Assembly (NCBI RefSeq): GCF_900169485.1
Contig: NZ_LT821227.1
Location: 744,001-808,000 of the forward strand
From: Phoenicibacter congonensis
GTDB lineage: Bacteria > Actinomycetota > Coriobacteriia > Coriobacteriales > Eggerthellaceae
Length of the DNA stretch: 64,000 nt
Direction: 5' to 3'
Both the position numbers and the translations under genes were made by a program. Below are positions 1 to 7,738 of the stretch, piece after piece. The notes under the pieces are model-generated. The model made no database searches. It saw nothing but the letters and a program-made list of their open reading frames with translations, and was not told where the DNA came from. Positions within the stretch are counted from its first letter, which is position 1. Every line of letters begins with the position of its first letter.

Positions 1-2
1 CT

Positions 3-659
3 AACATGGTTCTCGCGGTTGTCATTGGAATTTTGATTGGAGGGCGTCTTGGTTATTGCCTGTTTTATGGCGATGGCTACTACATTTCCCACCCAGTCGA
101 GATCCTCTTTCTCAATCAAGGTGGAATGAGTTTTCATGGTGGCCTTGTTGGTGGCTTAATCGCAGGAATTTTGATTTGCAAAAATCAGAAGATGCCAATC
201 CTCACTTTCTCTGACATGGCGTTTATTGGATGTCCTTTGGGTCTATTTTTTGGACGGTGCGCAAACTTTATTAACGGAGAGCTTTGGGGTGCTCCAACCA
301 ATCTTTCAATCGGTGTTGTTTTTGGGGGGAGTGCAGGCAACATACCAAGGCACCCAACTCAACTCTATGAAGGAGTTCTTGAAGGATTAGTTATTTTTCT
401 TGTGCTTTTTGCGCTTTCCAGAAAGAAAAAGCCATTGCATCAAGGTGCCTACACCGGCCTTTTTCTCATTATGTACGCAACGTTTAGAATTCTCATCGAG
501 TTTGTGAGACAGCCCGACGCGCAACTTGGTTATTTGTTTGGCGGCTGGCTCACAATGGGAATGGTTTTGTCGATCCCTCTCATTGTTGGAGGCGTGTGTT
601 TGCTCGTTTATGCTAAATGTGCTAAACGAGAGCAACAAGGTATACAAAATAATGTATAA
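3..659 (+). CDS. lgt: Prolipoprotein diacylglyceryl transferase Lgt (5' truncated by window edge)
   Basis: Lgt moves a diacylglyceryl group from phosphatidylglycerol to the lipobox cysteine of prolipoproteins in the membrane. The visible 217-218 residues are strongly hydrophobic and carry the family landmarks in order: GGRLGYCLFY, GGMSFHGG (the conserved His), the Lgt signature GRCANFINGELWG, RHPTQLYE, and IEFVRQPDAQLG near the C terminus. The usual signature reads GRxGNF; here Ala replaces that Gly, which is conservative. The frame is open to the window edge and about 50-60 N-terminal residues are missing compared with a usual 260-290, so the gene begins upstream. Lipoproteins that would be its substrates are encoded nearby (the amino-acid binding protein and ModA). 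Confidence 0.93.
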   Translation, partial: NMVLAVVIGILIGGRLGYCLFYGDGYYISHPVEILFLNQGGMSFHGGLVGGLIAGILICKNQKMPILTFSDMAFIGCPLGLFFGRCANFINGELWGAPTNLSIGVVFGGSAGNIPRHPTQLYEGVLEGLVIFLVLFALSRKKKPLHQGAYTGLFLIMYATFRILIEFVRQPDAQLGYLFGGWLTMGMVLSIPLIVGGVCLLVYAKCAKREQQGIQNNV

Positions 660-689
660 TAGCCACAATGTTTAGTGAAAGGGGAGTAT

Positions 690-1067
690 ATGTTAAAGTT
701 CTACAAATGCAATCACTGCGGGAATGTGGTCATTAAACTTGAAGATTCAGGTGTGCCTGTTGTTTGCTGCGGTGAGCCAATGGTCGAGCTTGTTGCAAAC
801 AAAGAAGATGCTTCAGTTGAGAAACACGTTCCAGTGGTTGAGGCAAGAGACGGCGATGTTCTCATCAAAGTCGGCGAGGTTGAGCATCCTATGACACCAG
901 AACACATGATTAAATTCATTGTTGTTGACAAAGGTTGTTCCTATTTTGTCAAGCCTCTTGACCCAGGCAAACCAGCTGAGGCAGTTTTCACAATTCCAAA
1001 TCCAGACAAAATTAAGGCAGTGTATGAATACTGCAACCTGCACGGACTTTGGGTAAAAGAATTTTAA
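690..1067 (+). CDS. dfx: Desulfoferrodoxin / superoxide reductase
   Basis: Reduces superoxide to hydrogen peroxide without making oxygen, an anaerobe's route of oxidative defence. At 125 residues it has both iron sites of class I desulfoferrodoxin: a rubredoxin-like centre with Cys7, Cys10, Cys26 and Cys27 (CNHC...VCCGEPM), and the catalytic centre II with Glu44, His46, His66, His72, Cys115 and His118 (EKHVP, HPMTPEH, CNLHG). I chose the ATG at 690 because GGGGAG sits just upstream and the family starts with the short stretch before CxxC; an in-frame GTG at 675 would only add MKGEY. It follows lgt by 30 bases and is closed by a terminator hairpin. Confidence 0.96.
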   Translation: MLKFYKCNHCGNVVIKLEDSGVPVVCCGEPMVELVANKEDASVEKHVPVVEARDGDVLIKVGEVEHPMTPEHMIKFIVVDKGCSYFVKPLDPGKPAEAVFTIPNPDKIKAVYEYCNLHGLWVKEF

Positions 1068-1104
1068 TTTCTTGTTAAGTTCACCGGTTAATTAATTTAT
1101 GTAG

Positions 1105-1142
1105 CCCCTTGAGAGATTAAACTTAAGGGGTTATATTTTTTA
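1105..1142 (+). terminator. Rho-independent terminator after desulfoferrodoxin gene
   Basis: A 9-bp stem (CCCCTTGAG at 1105-1113 with CTTAAGGGG at 1122-1130, one G-T pair) is followed by a T-rich tail. It separates the superoxide reductase gene from the aminotransferase gene. Confidence 0.8.
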
Positions 1143-1159
1143 CAGAGATAGGAGCAGAA

Positions 1160-1999
1160 ATGAAAAAAATCGGCTATTACAATGGAGAAATTGGTCCAAT
1201 TGAAGACGTAAAGGTGCCAATGCTTGATCGAGCACTCTATTTCGCCGATGGCTGCTATGACGCCTCCATGTTAAAAAATGGAGCCGTTCACAACGAAGAT
1301 GCTCATTTTGATCGCTTCTGGAATTCAGCACGTCTTTTAAAAATCGACCTTTCATTCACGCGTGAGGAACTTCACAATGAAATTCAGCGCATGGTTGATG
1401 TTTATGATGGGGACGATGGTTTTATTTACTGGCAAGTGTCTCGCGGAACTGCACTCAGAAATCACGCTTTCCCAAAAGGTGCTAAGCCTAATTTGATGAT
1501 GATGCTTGTAGAAAGCGGAACCACAAGCACAAGCAAAGAATATAAATGCATTACTGTTGAAGACAAACGTTTTAGATTCTGCAACATCAAAACTCTAAAC
1601 TTGCTTCCAAATTGCATTGCCTACCAGCAAGGTCTTGATGTTGATGCAAACGAAATCATTTTTGTTAGAGATGGTTATGTTACAGAAATGGCACATTCTA
1701 ACGTTTCTTTTCTAGTTGATGGAACTTTTGTGTATCACCCATTTGACGACAAAATTTTGCCTGGAATTTCAATGAAAAACATCATTGCTGAGTGCAAAAA
1801 GTTGGGGATTCCAACGGAGGCTCGTGCACTAAGCCAGGTAGAAGCAATGAATGCCGATGAACTCATTTGTTCTAGCTCATCAACATTTGCATGTCGCATC
1901 ACAGAAGTTGACGGCATTCCAGTTGGCGGAAAAGATCCTGAGCTCTTCAAGCGCATTCAAGATGCTGTTTATGCTGAATATGAAACTTGTGGCAAATAG
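1160..1999 (+). CDS. D-amino-acid aminotransferase-like PLP fold-type IV enzyme
   Basis: A 279-residue class IV aminotransferase, most like D-alanine aminotransferase, which makes D-glutamate/D-alanine for the cell wall. Visible landmarks: N-terminal YYNGEIGP and the DRALYFADGCYD segment, the PLP lysine in CNIKTLNLLPN (about residue 144), the fold-IV glutamate in VTEMAHSNVSFLVDG, and the phosphate-binding ILPGISMKNII. The LNLLPN context after the Lys is typical of D-amino-acid transaminases rather than branched-chain or aminodeoxychorismate lyase members, but those share the fold, so the exact substrate is inference. AGGAG precedes the ATG with normal spacing. It stands alone between a terminator and the antiporter gene. 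Confidence 0.85.
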   Translation: MKKIGYYNGEIGPIEDVKVPMLDRALYFADGCYDASMLKNGAVHNEDAHFDRFWNSARLLKIDLSFTREELHNEIQRMVDVYDGDDGFIYWQVSRGTALRNHAFPKGAKPNLMMMLVESGTTSTSKEYKCITVEDKRFRFCNIKTLNLLPNCIAYQQGLDVDANEIIFVRDGYVTEMAHSNVSFLVDGTFVYHPFDDKILPGISMKNIIAECKKLGIPTEARALSQVEAMNADELICSSSSTFACRITEVDGIPVGGKDPELFKRIQDAVYAEYETCGK

Positions 2000-2057
2000 G
2001 TGTTTTGTTATTATTAATTAAAGTAAATTCCTTTATAAAGACAGGAGGGCACTAAGT

Positions 2058-4076
2058 TTGGAGGCAATGACTCTCACATTGTTGCTTGTGCTCTCCGTTT
2101 TAATTTCAGCAGTAATAGACAGGTTCGTGAAGAACCTAACCATTCCTCTAGTTCAAATTTGTCTTGGCATTGCAATTGCAGTTTTTGCCCATAATACTGT
2201 AAAAATCGAATTTGATTCTGAGCTGTTTATGGTCTTGTTTATTGCACCTCTTCTCTACATCGAAGCAAAGCATGCAAACAAGCTTGAACTTTGGAGGGAC
2301 AGAAAAGGTGTTTTGGGTCTGGCAATCATCCTTGTTGTTTTGACCTCACTTGCAATTGGCTTTTCTCTTCACTTTTTAGTGCCGATGGTGCCAATGTTTT
2401 CTGCATTGGCGCTTGGAGCTGCTCTTGGACCAACCGATGCTGTTGCTGTCACATCTGTGTCAAGAACAACCAACATCCCGAAAAACATTTTCTCGCTGTT
2501 AAAAGGTGAGCTGCTTTTAAATGATGCTAGCGGCATTGTTATGTTTCAAGTCGCAATCGCGGCTGCTGCTGCTGGTTCAGTCAACTTTTTGCAAGTCGGC
2601 GAAGACTTTGTTGTAGAGTTTTTTGGCGGCTTGATCTTTGGCCTTCTTGTTGGATTTGCGGGGAAATATTTCCTTCGCAAAATGCGCGACTCCGGGCTCG
2701 ATTCGACAGTCTTTCATGTATTGTGTGAGATTTGCGTGCCGTTTGTTGTCTACATGACATCATCTGCTATTCACGTTAGCGGAATTATTGCTGTTGTAGC
2801 ATGTGGTCTCGTAGACCCAATACAAAACACAACAGCGTCTCCCGCAATTTCTAAAATGAACATTGTTTCTGAGAGTTTTTGGGAAGTGTTTTCTTTCGTG
2901 TTAAATGGCGTTGTGTTCGTTTTGCTTGGAACACAAATTCCACCTGCAATGTATTATGTTTGGGATGATGCAAGCATTTCTAACTGGTTTTTGTTAGGTT
3001 GCATAATTCTTGTTGCCTTCATTTTATTGTTCTCACGTTTTTTGTGGTGTCTTGTGATGATGCAATCGAGAGAGCCGGGCGACGACGAGAAGGAATTATC
3101 GGTTGTAAAACGTGCACTAATCATGACGCTTTGCGGTGCTAAGGGCACCATCACACTATCAATTTTGTTTACACTTCCTGTTGCTCTTTCAAATGGCGTT
3201 TTGATGCAGGAGCGCAGTTTGCTCATTTTTATTGGATGCGGTGTTATTGTGGTCACGCTTTTGCTTGCCACATTTGTTCTTCCGTTGATTGCCCCAAAGC
3301 CAGAAACAACAGAAAATGAAGAGGCGGAGATAACAAGCTATTATGAAAACTTGCAGCTTATTTTGCGCGAAGTAATCTATCAGCTCACTGCTTCTGAAAA
3401 TGAACTAAACAGTCGGGCGACGCGTCAAGTTGTTGAAGATTATCAAAAACGCCTTGACCATGCTAAATCCTTTACTGATGAAGAAGATGAAGGCACTCTT
3501 TGCTTGCGTCTGCGAATGATTCATTGGGAAGAAGAGAAACTGGAAATGATCCGCAGAGCTGGTGAGGCGAGCACCGATGCCATCGACACATATATGCAGT
3601 TTCTCGATAAAAATGCTCGCATTTTGTCACATGCAACACATGTGATATTGCCGTCAGAAAAAGTAGTTCGTTTTAGAGCGACATGTCGTCGCTACAAGAG
3701 GTTGGTTGCTAAATATCTCCGCAAAACATATGCCAACATGGACCTTGAGGTCCGACAGATTAAAGTAGAGTGCGAAAGATATGCCCTTGAGTGCCTGAAG
3801 ACAGAAATGGCAATAGGCGCTGTTCAGGCAGAATATGGAGCCAGAATCGTTGTAGATTACGAGCGCACAATCGCTTCGTTAACTAGACCAGCTCCAACAA
3901 TCACTACAGCAATTAAGACACAAGATGCAACAGATGATGTTCGTGCATTTGCGCTAAAAGTCGAGCTTAACAAAATTGATGAGCTTCAGGAAAGCGGTGC
4001 ACTTTCGCGCAAAAATGCTATGAAGATGCGCGACAACGTTGCTTTGATGGAACTTGAGCGCGCAGGCGCAATTTAG
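2058..4076 (+). CDS. Na+/H+ antiporter, CPA1/NhaP type, with long C-terminal cytoplasmic domain
   Basis: Membrane cation/proton exchanger for sodium and pH homeostasis. Residues 1 to about 420 contain about a dozen membrane segments with the CPA1 landmarks ALGPTDAVAVTSV and GELLLNDASGIVMF (the ND pair of the ion site), then ALIMTLCGAKGTITLS. Residues about 425-672 are charged and helical, a soluble tail much longer than in minimal NhaP proteins and likely regulatory (inference). The start is taken as TTG at 2058 because AGGAGG at 2042-2047 is well placed for it; the ATG three codons later would be too far. The stop overlaps the convergent trpS stop by 4 bases. Confidence 0.9.
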   Translation: MEAMTLTLLLVLSVLISAVIDRFVKNLTIPLVQICLGIAIAVFAHNTVKIEFDSELFMVLFIAPLLYIEAKHANKLELWRDRKGVLGLAIILVVLTSLAIGFSLHFLVPMVPMFSALALGAALGPTDAVAVTSVSRTTNIPKNIFSLLKGELLLNDASGIVMFQVAIAAAAAGSVNFLQVGEDFVVEFFGGLIFGLLVGFAGKYFLRKMRDSGLDSTVFHVLCEICVPFVVYMTSSAIHVSGIIAVVACGLVDPIQNTTASPAISKMNIVSESFWEVFSFVLNGVVFVLLGTQIPPAMYYVWDDASISNWFLLGCIILVAFILLFSRFLWCLVMMQSREPGDDEKELSVVKRALIMTLCGAKGTITLSILFTLPVALSNGVLMQERSLLIFIGCGVIVVTLLLATFVLPLIAPKPETTENEEAEITSYYENLQLILREVIYQLTASENELNSRATRQVVEDYQKRLDHAKSFTDEEDEGTLCLRLRMIHWEEEKLEMIRRAGEASTDAIDTYMQFLDKNARILSHATHVILPSEKVVRFRATCRRYKRLVAKYLRKTYANMDLEVRQIKVECERYALECLKTEMAIGAVQAEYGARIVVDYERTIASLTRPAPTITTAIKTQDATDDVRAFALKVELNKIDELQESGALSRKNAMKMRDNVALMELERAGAI

Positions 4077-5125
4077 TAAAGCATTCCCATCGCTTCGCGA
4101 ACCTGATTTAGAGTTTCGTTTGCAATCTCGTTTGCCAATTTGTTTCCCTCGTGCAAGATTTCTCTAATCATTTCATCTTTGCCTTCGAGTTCATGTCGTT
4201 TTTCGCGAATTGGTGCTAGGTAATTGTTGACCGATTCTGTTACATATTTTTTTAATGCGCCACAGCCAGCATCGCCAATCTCTTCTGCAATTTCAGTCTC
4301 TTTGCGGCCAGTGCAAAGTGCAGCAGTTGTGAGAAGAGCCGAAACCCCAGGTCGGTTTTCAGGGTCAAACGTGATGTTTCTGTCGGAGTCGGTCTTAGCT
4401 TTTTTGATTAGTTTTGCAGTTTCTTCTTCAGTGTTAGAAAGAGCAATTGAATTTCCATAACTCTTTGACATTTTTCTGCCGTCAAGACCAGGCATTTCGA
4501 CTGCGTCGGTTAAAAGTGCGACAGGCTCTGTAAAGACGTGGCCATAGCGTTCGTTGAATCTGCGAGCGATTTGGCGAGTTTGTTCGATGTGCGGCAGCTG
4601 ATCTTTTCCGACTGGAACAATGTTTGCGTGGCAGAACAAAATGTCGCAGGCTTGATGCACTGGATAGGTCAAAAGCAGCCCCGACAAAGTGTGCCCGCTT
4701 GCTTCTTGTTCAGCTTTAACTGTTGGATTTCTCAAAAGTTCAGCTTCTGAGACGAGAGAGAGGAAAGGAAGCATCAGTTGATTTTGTGCTGGCACTGCTG
4801 AATGCGTGTAAATCATGGTCTTTTCAGGATCAATTCCACAGGCGATGTAGTCAATAACCATGTTTTTTACGTTATCAGCAATGTTTTCTGTGGTGTCGCG
4901 GTCGGTGATTACTTGGTAGTCGGCAATCAAAATATTTGTGTTTACGCCTTTGTTTTGAAGATTGACGCGGTCGATAATAGTCCCAAAATAGTGACCCATG
5001 TGCAACCGTCCTGTTGGGCGATCTCCGCTCAGGATTTTGTATTTTTCAGGATGTAAGTCAATGTCGGCGCGAGTCTTGTCGCTAATTTCTTTTTGTTTTA
5101 AAAATGTGTTAGATTCTTTTCCCAT
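4073..5125 (-). CDS. trpS: Tryptophanyl-tRNA synthetase
   Basis: Charges tRNA-Trp with tryptophan. The 350-residue class I synthetase shows GDRPTGRLHMGHYFG (HIGH-type motif, residues about 34-48) and KMSKSYGNSI (KMSKS loop, about residues 218-227), with the GKDQLPHIEQTRQIARRFN segment between. The length is normal for bacterial TrpS. It is convergent with the antiporter gene, overlapping 4 bases, with no terminator between. Upstream is a divergent intergenic region shared with the amino-acid ABC importer and containing a perfect 9-bp inverted repeat. Confidence 0.96.
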   Translation of the reverse strand: MGKESNTFLKQKEISDKTRADIDLHPEKYKILSGDRPTGRLHMGHYFGTIIDRVNLQNKGVNTNILIADYQVITDRDTTENIADNVKNMVIDYIACGIDPEKTMIYTHSAVPAQNQLMLPFLSLVSEAELLRNPTVKAEQEASGHTLSGLLLTYPVHQACDILFCHANIVPVGKDQLPHIEQTRQIARRFNERYGHVFTEPVALLTDAVEMPGLDGRKMSKSYGNSIALSNTEEETAKLIKKAKTDSDRNITFDPENRPGVSALLTTAALCTGRKETEIAEEIGDAGCGALKKYVTESVNNYLAPIREKRHELEGKDEMIREILHEGNKLANEIANETLNQVREAMGMLY

Positions 5126-5218
5126 TTTTTGTTCCCTTAGATTTATATTTGAATTGAAATTATACTAACAGAGCAAGTCAAACCGCAAGTTCCCGAACTT
5201 TTTAGAAAAGATTTATTG

Positions 5219-5242
5219 CTTTAGCACTTTACTGTGCTAAAG
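5219..5242. promoter_or_regulatory. Perfect 9-bp inverted repeat between trpS and the ABC importer; candidate operator
   Basis: CTTTAGCAC and GTGCTAAAG are exact inverted copies separated by 6 bases. The element sits between the divergent trpS and binding-protein genes, 57 bases before the latter's ATG, and has no T-tract on either side, so it looks more like a repressor operator than a terminator. The cognate regulator is not visible here. Confidence 0.45.
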
Positions 5243-5298
5243 TAATTAATGTTGTTTTTTAGCGTTTGGTGACTGTATATAAATCGAGAGGAGAATAT

Positions 5299-6135
5299 AT
5301 GAACACAAAGGTAATAAAACAAGCGCTCATCGCTACAATCGGTGTGTTTGCTTGTGCTGTGCTAGCCCTAACACTTGTTGGATGCTCTTCGGGCTCATCT
5401 AGCGATTCTGGAAGCACTTCAAAAACAAAGTTAGTTGTTGGTTTTGACAATTCCTATCCTCCCTATGGATTTTTAGATGACCAAGGAAATCCAACAGGTT
5501 TTGACATCGACATGGCAAAGAAAGTTGCTGAAAAAAATGGCTGGGACATTGATCTTCAAGCTATTGACTGGGATGCAAAAGATGCTTTGTTAGAGCAGGG
5601 CACAATTAACTGCATTTGGAATGGCTTTACAATCGAAGGCCGTGAAGATAAATATAACTTCACTGAGCCATACATGATTAATGGCCAGGTCGTTGTTGTG
5701 AAGAAAGATTCTAACGTCAAGTCTCTTGCCGACCTTAAAGGCAAAACTGTTGTTACGCAAGCAGGAAGCTCAACTGTAGACGTTTTAGAGGGTGACAGAA
5801 AAGACTTGGCTGACTCATTTGGGCGTCTCGACACAGTTCCTGAGTTTAACACCGCATTTATGCAATTAGAATCGGGTGTTGTGGACGCTGTGGCTTGCGA
5901 CTTGTCAATTGCAGAATATCAACTAGCTGCAAATCCAGATAAATATGTTCAGCTCTCTGAAAAAATTTCTGAAGAGAATTATGGTGTTGGATTTAAGAAA
6001 GACGATAACGGCAAGCAAATGGCTGAAAAAGTTACAGCCACAATGCGTGAGCTTTATAAAGACGACACTGTAAAAGAACTTTGCGAGAAATATTCAAGCT
6101 ATGGCATTTCTATCGACAATTGGCTGCTTAAGTAG
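5299..6135 (+). CDS. Polar amino-acid ABC transporter, substrate-binding lipoprotein
   Basis: A 278-residue family 3 solute-binding protein. The N terminus is a lipoprotein signal peptide ending in the lipobox LVGC, followed by a Ser/Gly/Thr linker. The mature part shows VVGFDNSYPPYGF, NPTGFDIDMAKKVAEK, GFTIEGREDKYNFTEPYM and DLKGKTVVTQAGSS, the typical order for glutamine, cystine or other polar amino-acid binders. The ATG at 5299 is chosen because GAGAGGAG precedes it; the upstream in-frame GTG at 5266 lacks a signal. It is first in a three-gene importer with the permease and ATPase that follow. The exact amino acid cannot be told from sequence alone. Confidence 0.92.
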   Translation: MNTKVIKQALIATIGVFACAVLALTLVGCSSGSSSDSGSTSKTKLVVGFDNSYPPYGFLDDQGNPTGFDIDMAKKVAEKNGWDIDLQAIDWDAKDALLEQGTINCIWNGFTIEGREDKYNFTEPYMINGQVVVVKKDSNVKSLADLKGKTVVTQAGSSTVDVLEGDRKDLADSFGRLDTVPEFNTAFMQLESGVVDAVACDLSIAEYQLAANPDKYVQLSEKISEENYGVGFKKDDNGKQMAEKVTATMRELYKDDTVKELCEKYSSYGISIDNWLLK

Positions 6136-6153
6136 TAAGGATTAGTTAAGTAA

Positions 6154-6807
6154 ATGGAATTAGGAGTTATGCTGAAACTCCTCCTTGAAGGGTTTGGATT
6201 TTCAGTCTCAATTTTCTTCATAACGTTAATTGGAGCGCTGCCACTAGGAATAGTGGTGGCGCTTGCTAGGATGAGCAAGGTAAAAATAATTTCACTCATT
6301 GCTCAATTCTTTATTTCTGTTATGAGGGGCACGCCACTCATGCTGCAATTGATGGCAATCATGTTTGGTCCCTATTATTTATTTGGCATTAGCACTGTTG
6401 CTGATTGGAAACTTTATGCTTGTGCCATTGGTTTTATTCTCAATTATTCAGCCTATTTTGGTGAAATCTACAGAAGTGGCATTCAATCAATTCCCGTTGG
6501 GCAATATGAGGCGGCAAAAGTTTTGGGCTACACAAAAAGTCAGACATTCATTCAAATCATCTTGCCGCAGGTGTGTAAAAGAATTCTTCCTGCGATTGGC
6601 AATGAGATTGTTGTGCTTGTTAAAGACACATCCCTTGCCTTTGTGCTTGGCATTGGTGAGATTTTCTCAACGGCAAAAGCCCTTGCTGCTAAAGAGGTAT
6701 CGATGATTCCATATGCCCTTGCAGCGCTCATTTACTGGGGCTTCTGTCTTTTGATTTCAGCAATTCTAAACAGGCTTGAGAAGAGAATGGATTATTACCA
6801 TGCCTAA
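6154..6807 (+). CDS. Polar amino-acid ABC transporter permease (HisM/GlnP family)
   Basis: A 217-residue inner-membrane permease with about five membrane segments. It carries the conserved EAA loop that docks to the ATPase: YEAAKVLGYTKSQTFIQIILPQ (about residues 120-141), followed by the usual IVVLVKDTSLAFVLGI segment. It follows the binding-protein gene by 18 bases and its end overlaps the start of the ATPase gene by 8 bases, so the three form one operon and one importer. The family usually works as a homodimer when, as here, only one permease is present. Confidence 0.93.
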   Translation: MELGVMLKLLLEGFGFSVSIFFITLIGALPLGIVVALARMSKVKIISLIAQFFISVMRGTPLMLQLMAIMFGPYYLFGISTVADWKLYACAIGFILNYSAYFGEIYRSGIQSIPVGQYEAAKVLGYTKSQTFIQIILPQVCKRILPAIGNEIVVLVKDTSLAFVLGIGEIFSTAKALAAKEVSMIPYALAALIYWGFCLLISAILNRLEKRMDYYHA

Positions 6808-7564
6808 AGAAGTAGTGATTGTTACAAATGGCAAAAAACTCTTTGGCAACAAAGTTGTTTTGCATGACGTCGACTTTGCTGTTGATGATGATGAAGTGAT
6901 GACGATCATCGGACCTTCTGGCGTTGGTAAATCCACTCTTCTTCGCTGCATGACTATGCTTGAGAGATTTGATGGTGGAACGCTTGAATATGACGATTTG
7001 AAAGTTTGCACCGAAAAAGATGGCACTTCTGTGTATGCAAAGGAAGAAGTTCTAAACGAAGCTCGCAAACGCTGTGGTTTAGTGTTTCAAAACTTCAATT
7101 TGTTCCCACACTACACTGTGATGGACAACATTGTGCGCCCTCTAAAAACAGTTTTAGGTAAAACAGATGAAGAGGCTCGCGCAATTGCCACACAAAAGCT
7201 CTCAGACCTTGACATGGTTGATAAATGTGACATGGTTCCTTGTGATTTGAGTGGAGGACAACAGCAACGAGTTGCCATCGCGCGCGCTTTGGCAATGAAC
7301 CCTTCCGTTCTTTATTTTGACGAACCAACAAGTGCGCTAGACCCGCGCTTGTCGCGTGATGTTGCAAAACTAATCAGAGGCATTGCCAAGTCGGGAATTG
7401 GCATTGTTATTGTTACTCACGACATGAAATTTGCGAAAGATGCAAGCGACTATGTCGCAATTATGCATGATGGACGCTTTGTGGAAAAGGGCACTGTAGC
7501 GCAGATTTTTGAGAATCCACAAAACGACATCACAAAAGAGTTCCTCTCAACTGATCTTTTGTAG
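6800..7564 (+). CDS. Polar amino-acid ABC transporter ATP-binding protein
   Basis: A 254-residue ABC ATPase that powers the importer. Walker A is GPSGVGKST, the Q-loop VFQNFNLFPHYT, the signature [15 protein letters not shown], Walker B VLYFDEPTSALDP and the H-loop VTHD. The sequence between residues about 60 and 80 is slightly longer than in most GlnQ proteins. The ATG at 6800 begins inside the last codons of the permease gene, so translation is probably coupled. A hairpin follows the stop. Confidence 0.94.
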   Translation: MPKEVVIVTNGKKLFGNKVVLHDVDFAVDDDEVMTIIGPSGVGKSTLLRCMTMLERFDGGTLEYDDLKVCTEKDGTSVYAKEEVLNEARKRCGLVFQNFNLFPHYTVMDNIVRPLKTVLGKTDEEARAIATQKLSDLDMVDKCDMVPCDLSGGQQQRVAIARALAMNPSVLYFDEPTSALDPRLSRDVAKLIRGIAKSGIGIVIVTHDMKFAKDASDYVAIMHDGRFVEKGTVAQIFENPQNDITKEFLSTDLL

Positions 7565-7574
7565 TACACACGTC

Positions 7575-7616
7575 TACAACCCAAGGTGTAAGTTACCACG
7601 CCCTGGGTTGTATTCC
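7575..7616 (+). terminator. Probable terminator after amino-acid ABC operon
   Basis: A 9-bp perfect stem, TACAACCCA at 7575-7583 with TGGGTTGTA at 7604-7612, lies 10 bases after the ATPase stop. The tail is only moderately T-rich (TTCCTTTC), so termination may be partial. Confidence 0.6.
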
Positions 7617-7738
7617 TTTCAATCTTTGTTGACGCATTCATTCTTGGCAGTTACATTAAGGTTGTGCAGTTTAAAGAGTTCTCCTTTCGACTTAACAAAT
7701 TGCACAGCAGTTCGAAAGTTCAAGGTGGATGTTAAAAA

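Noticed and set aside
5126-5260. T-box leader for trpS
   Set aside because: The leader is too short, and no T-box bulge sequence or specifier-loop arrangement is visible; only the palindrome stands out.
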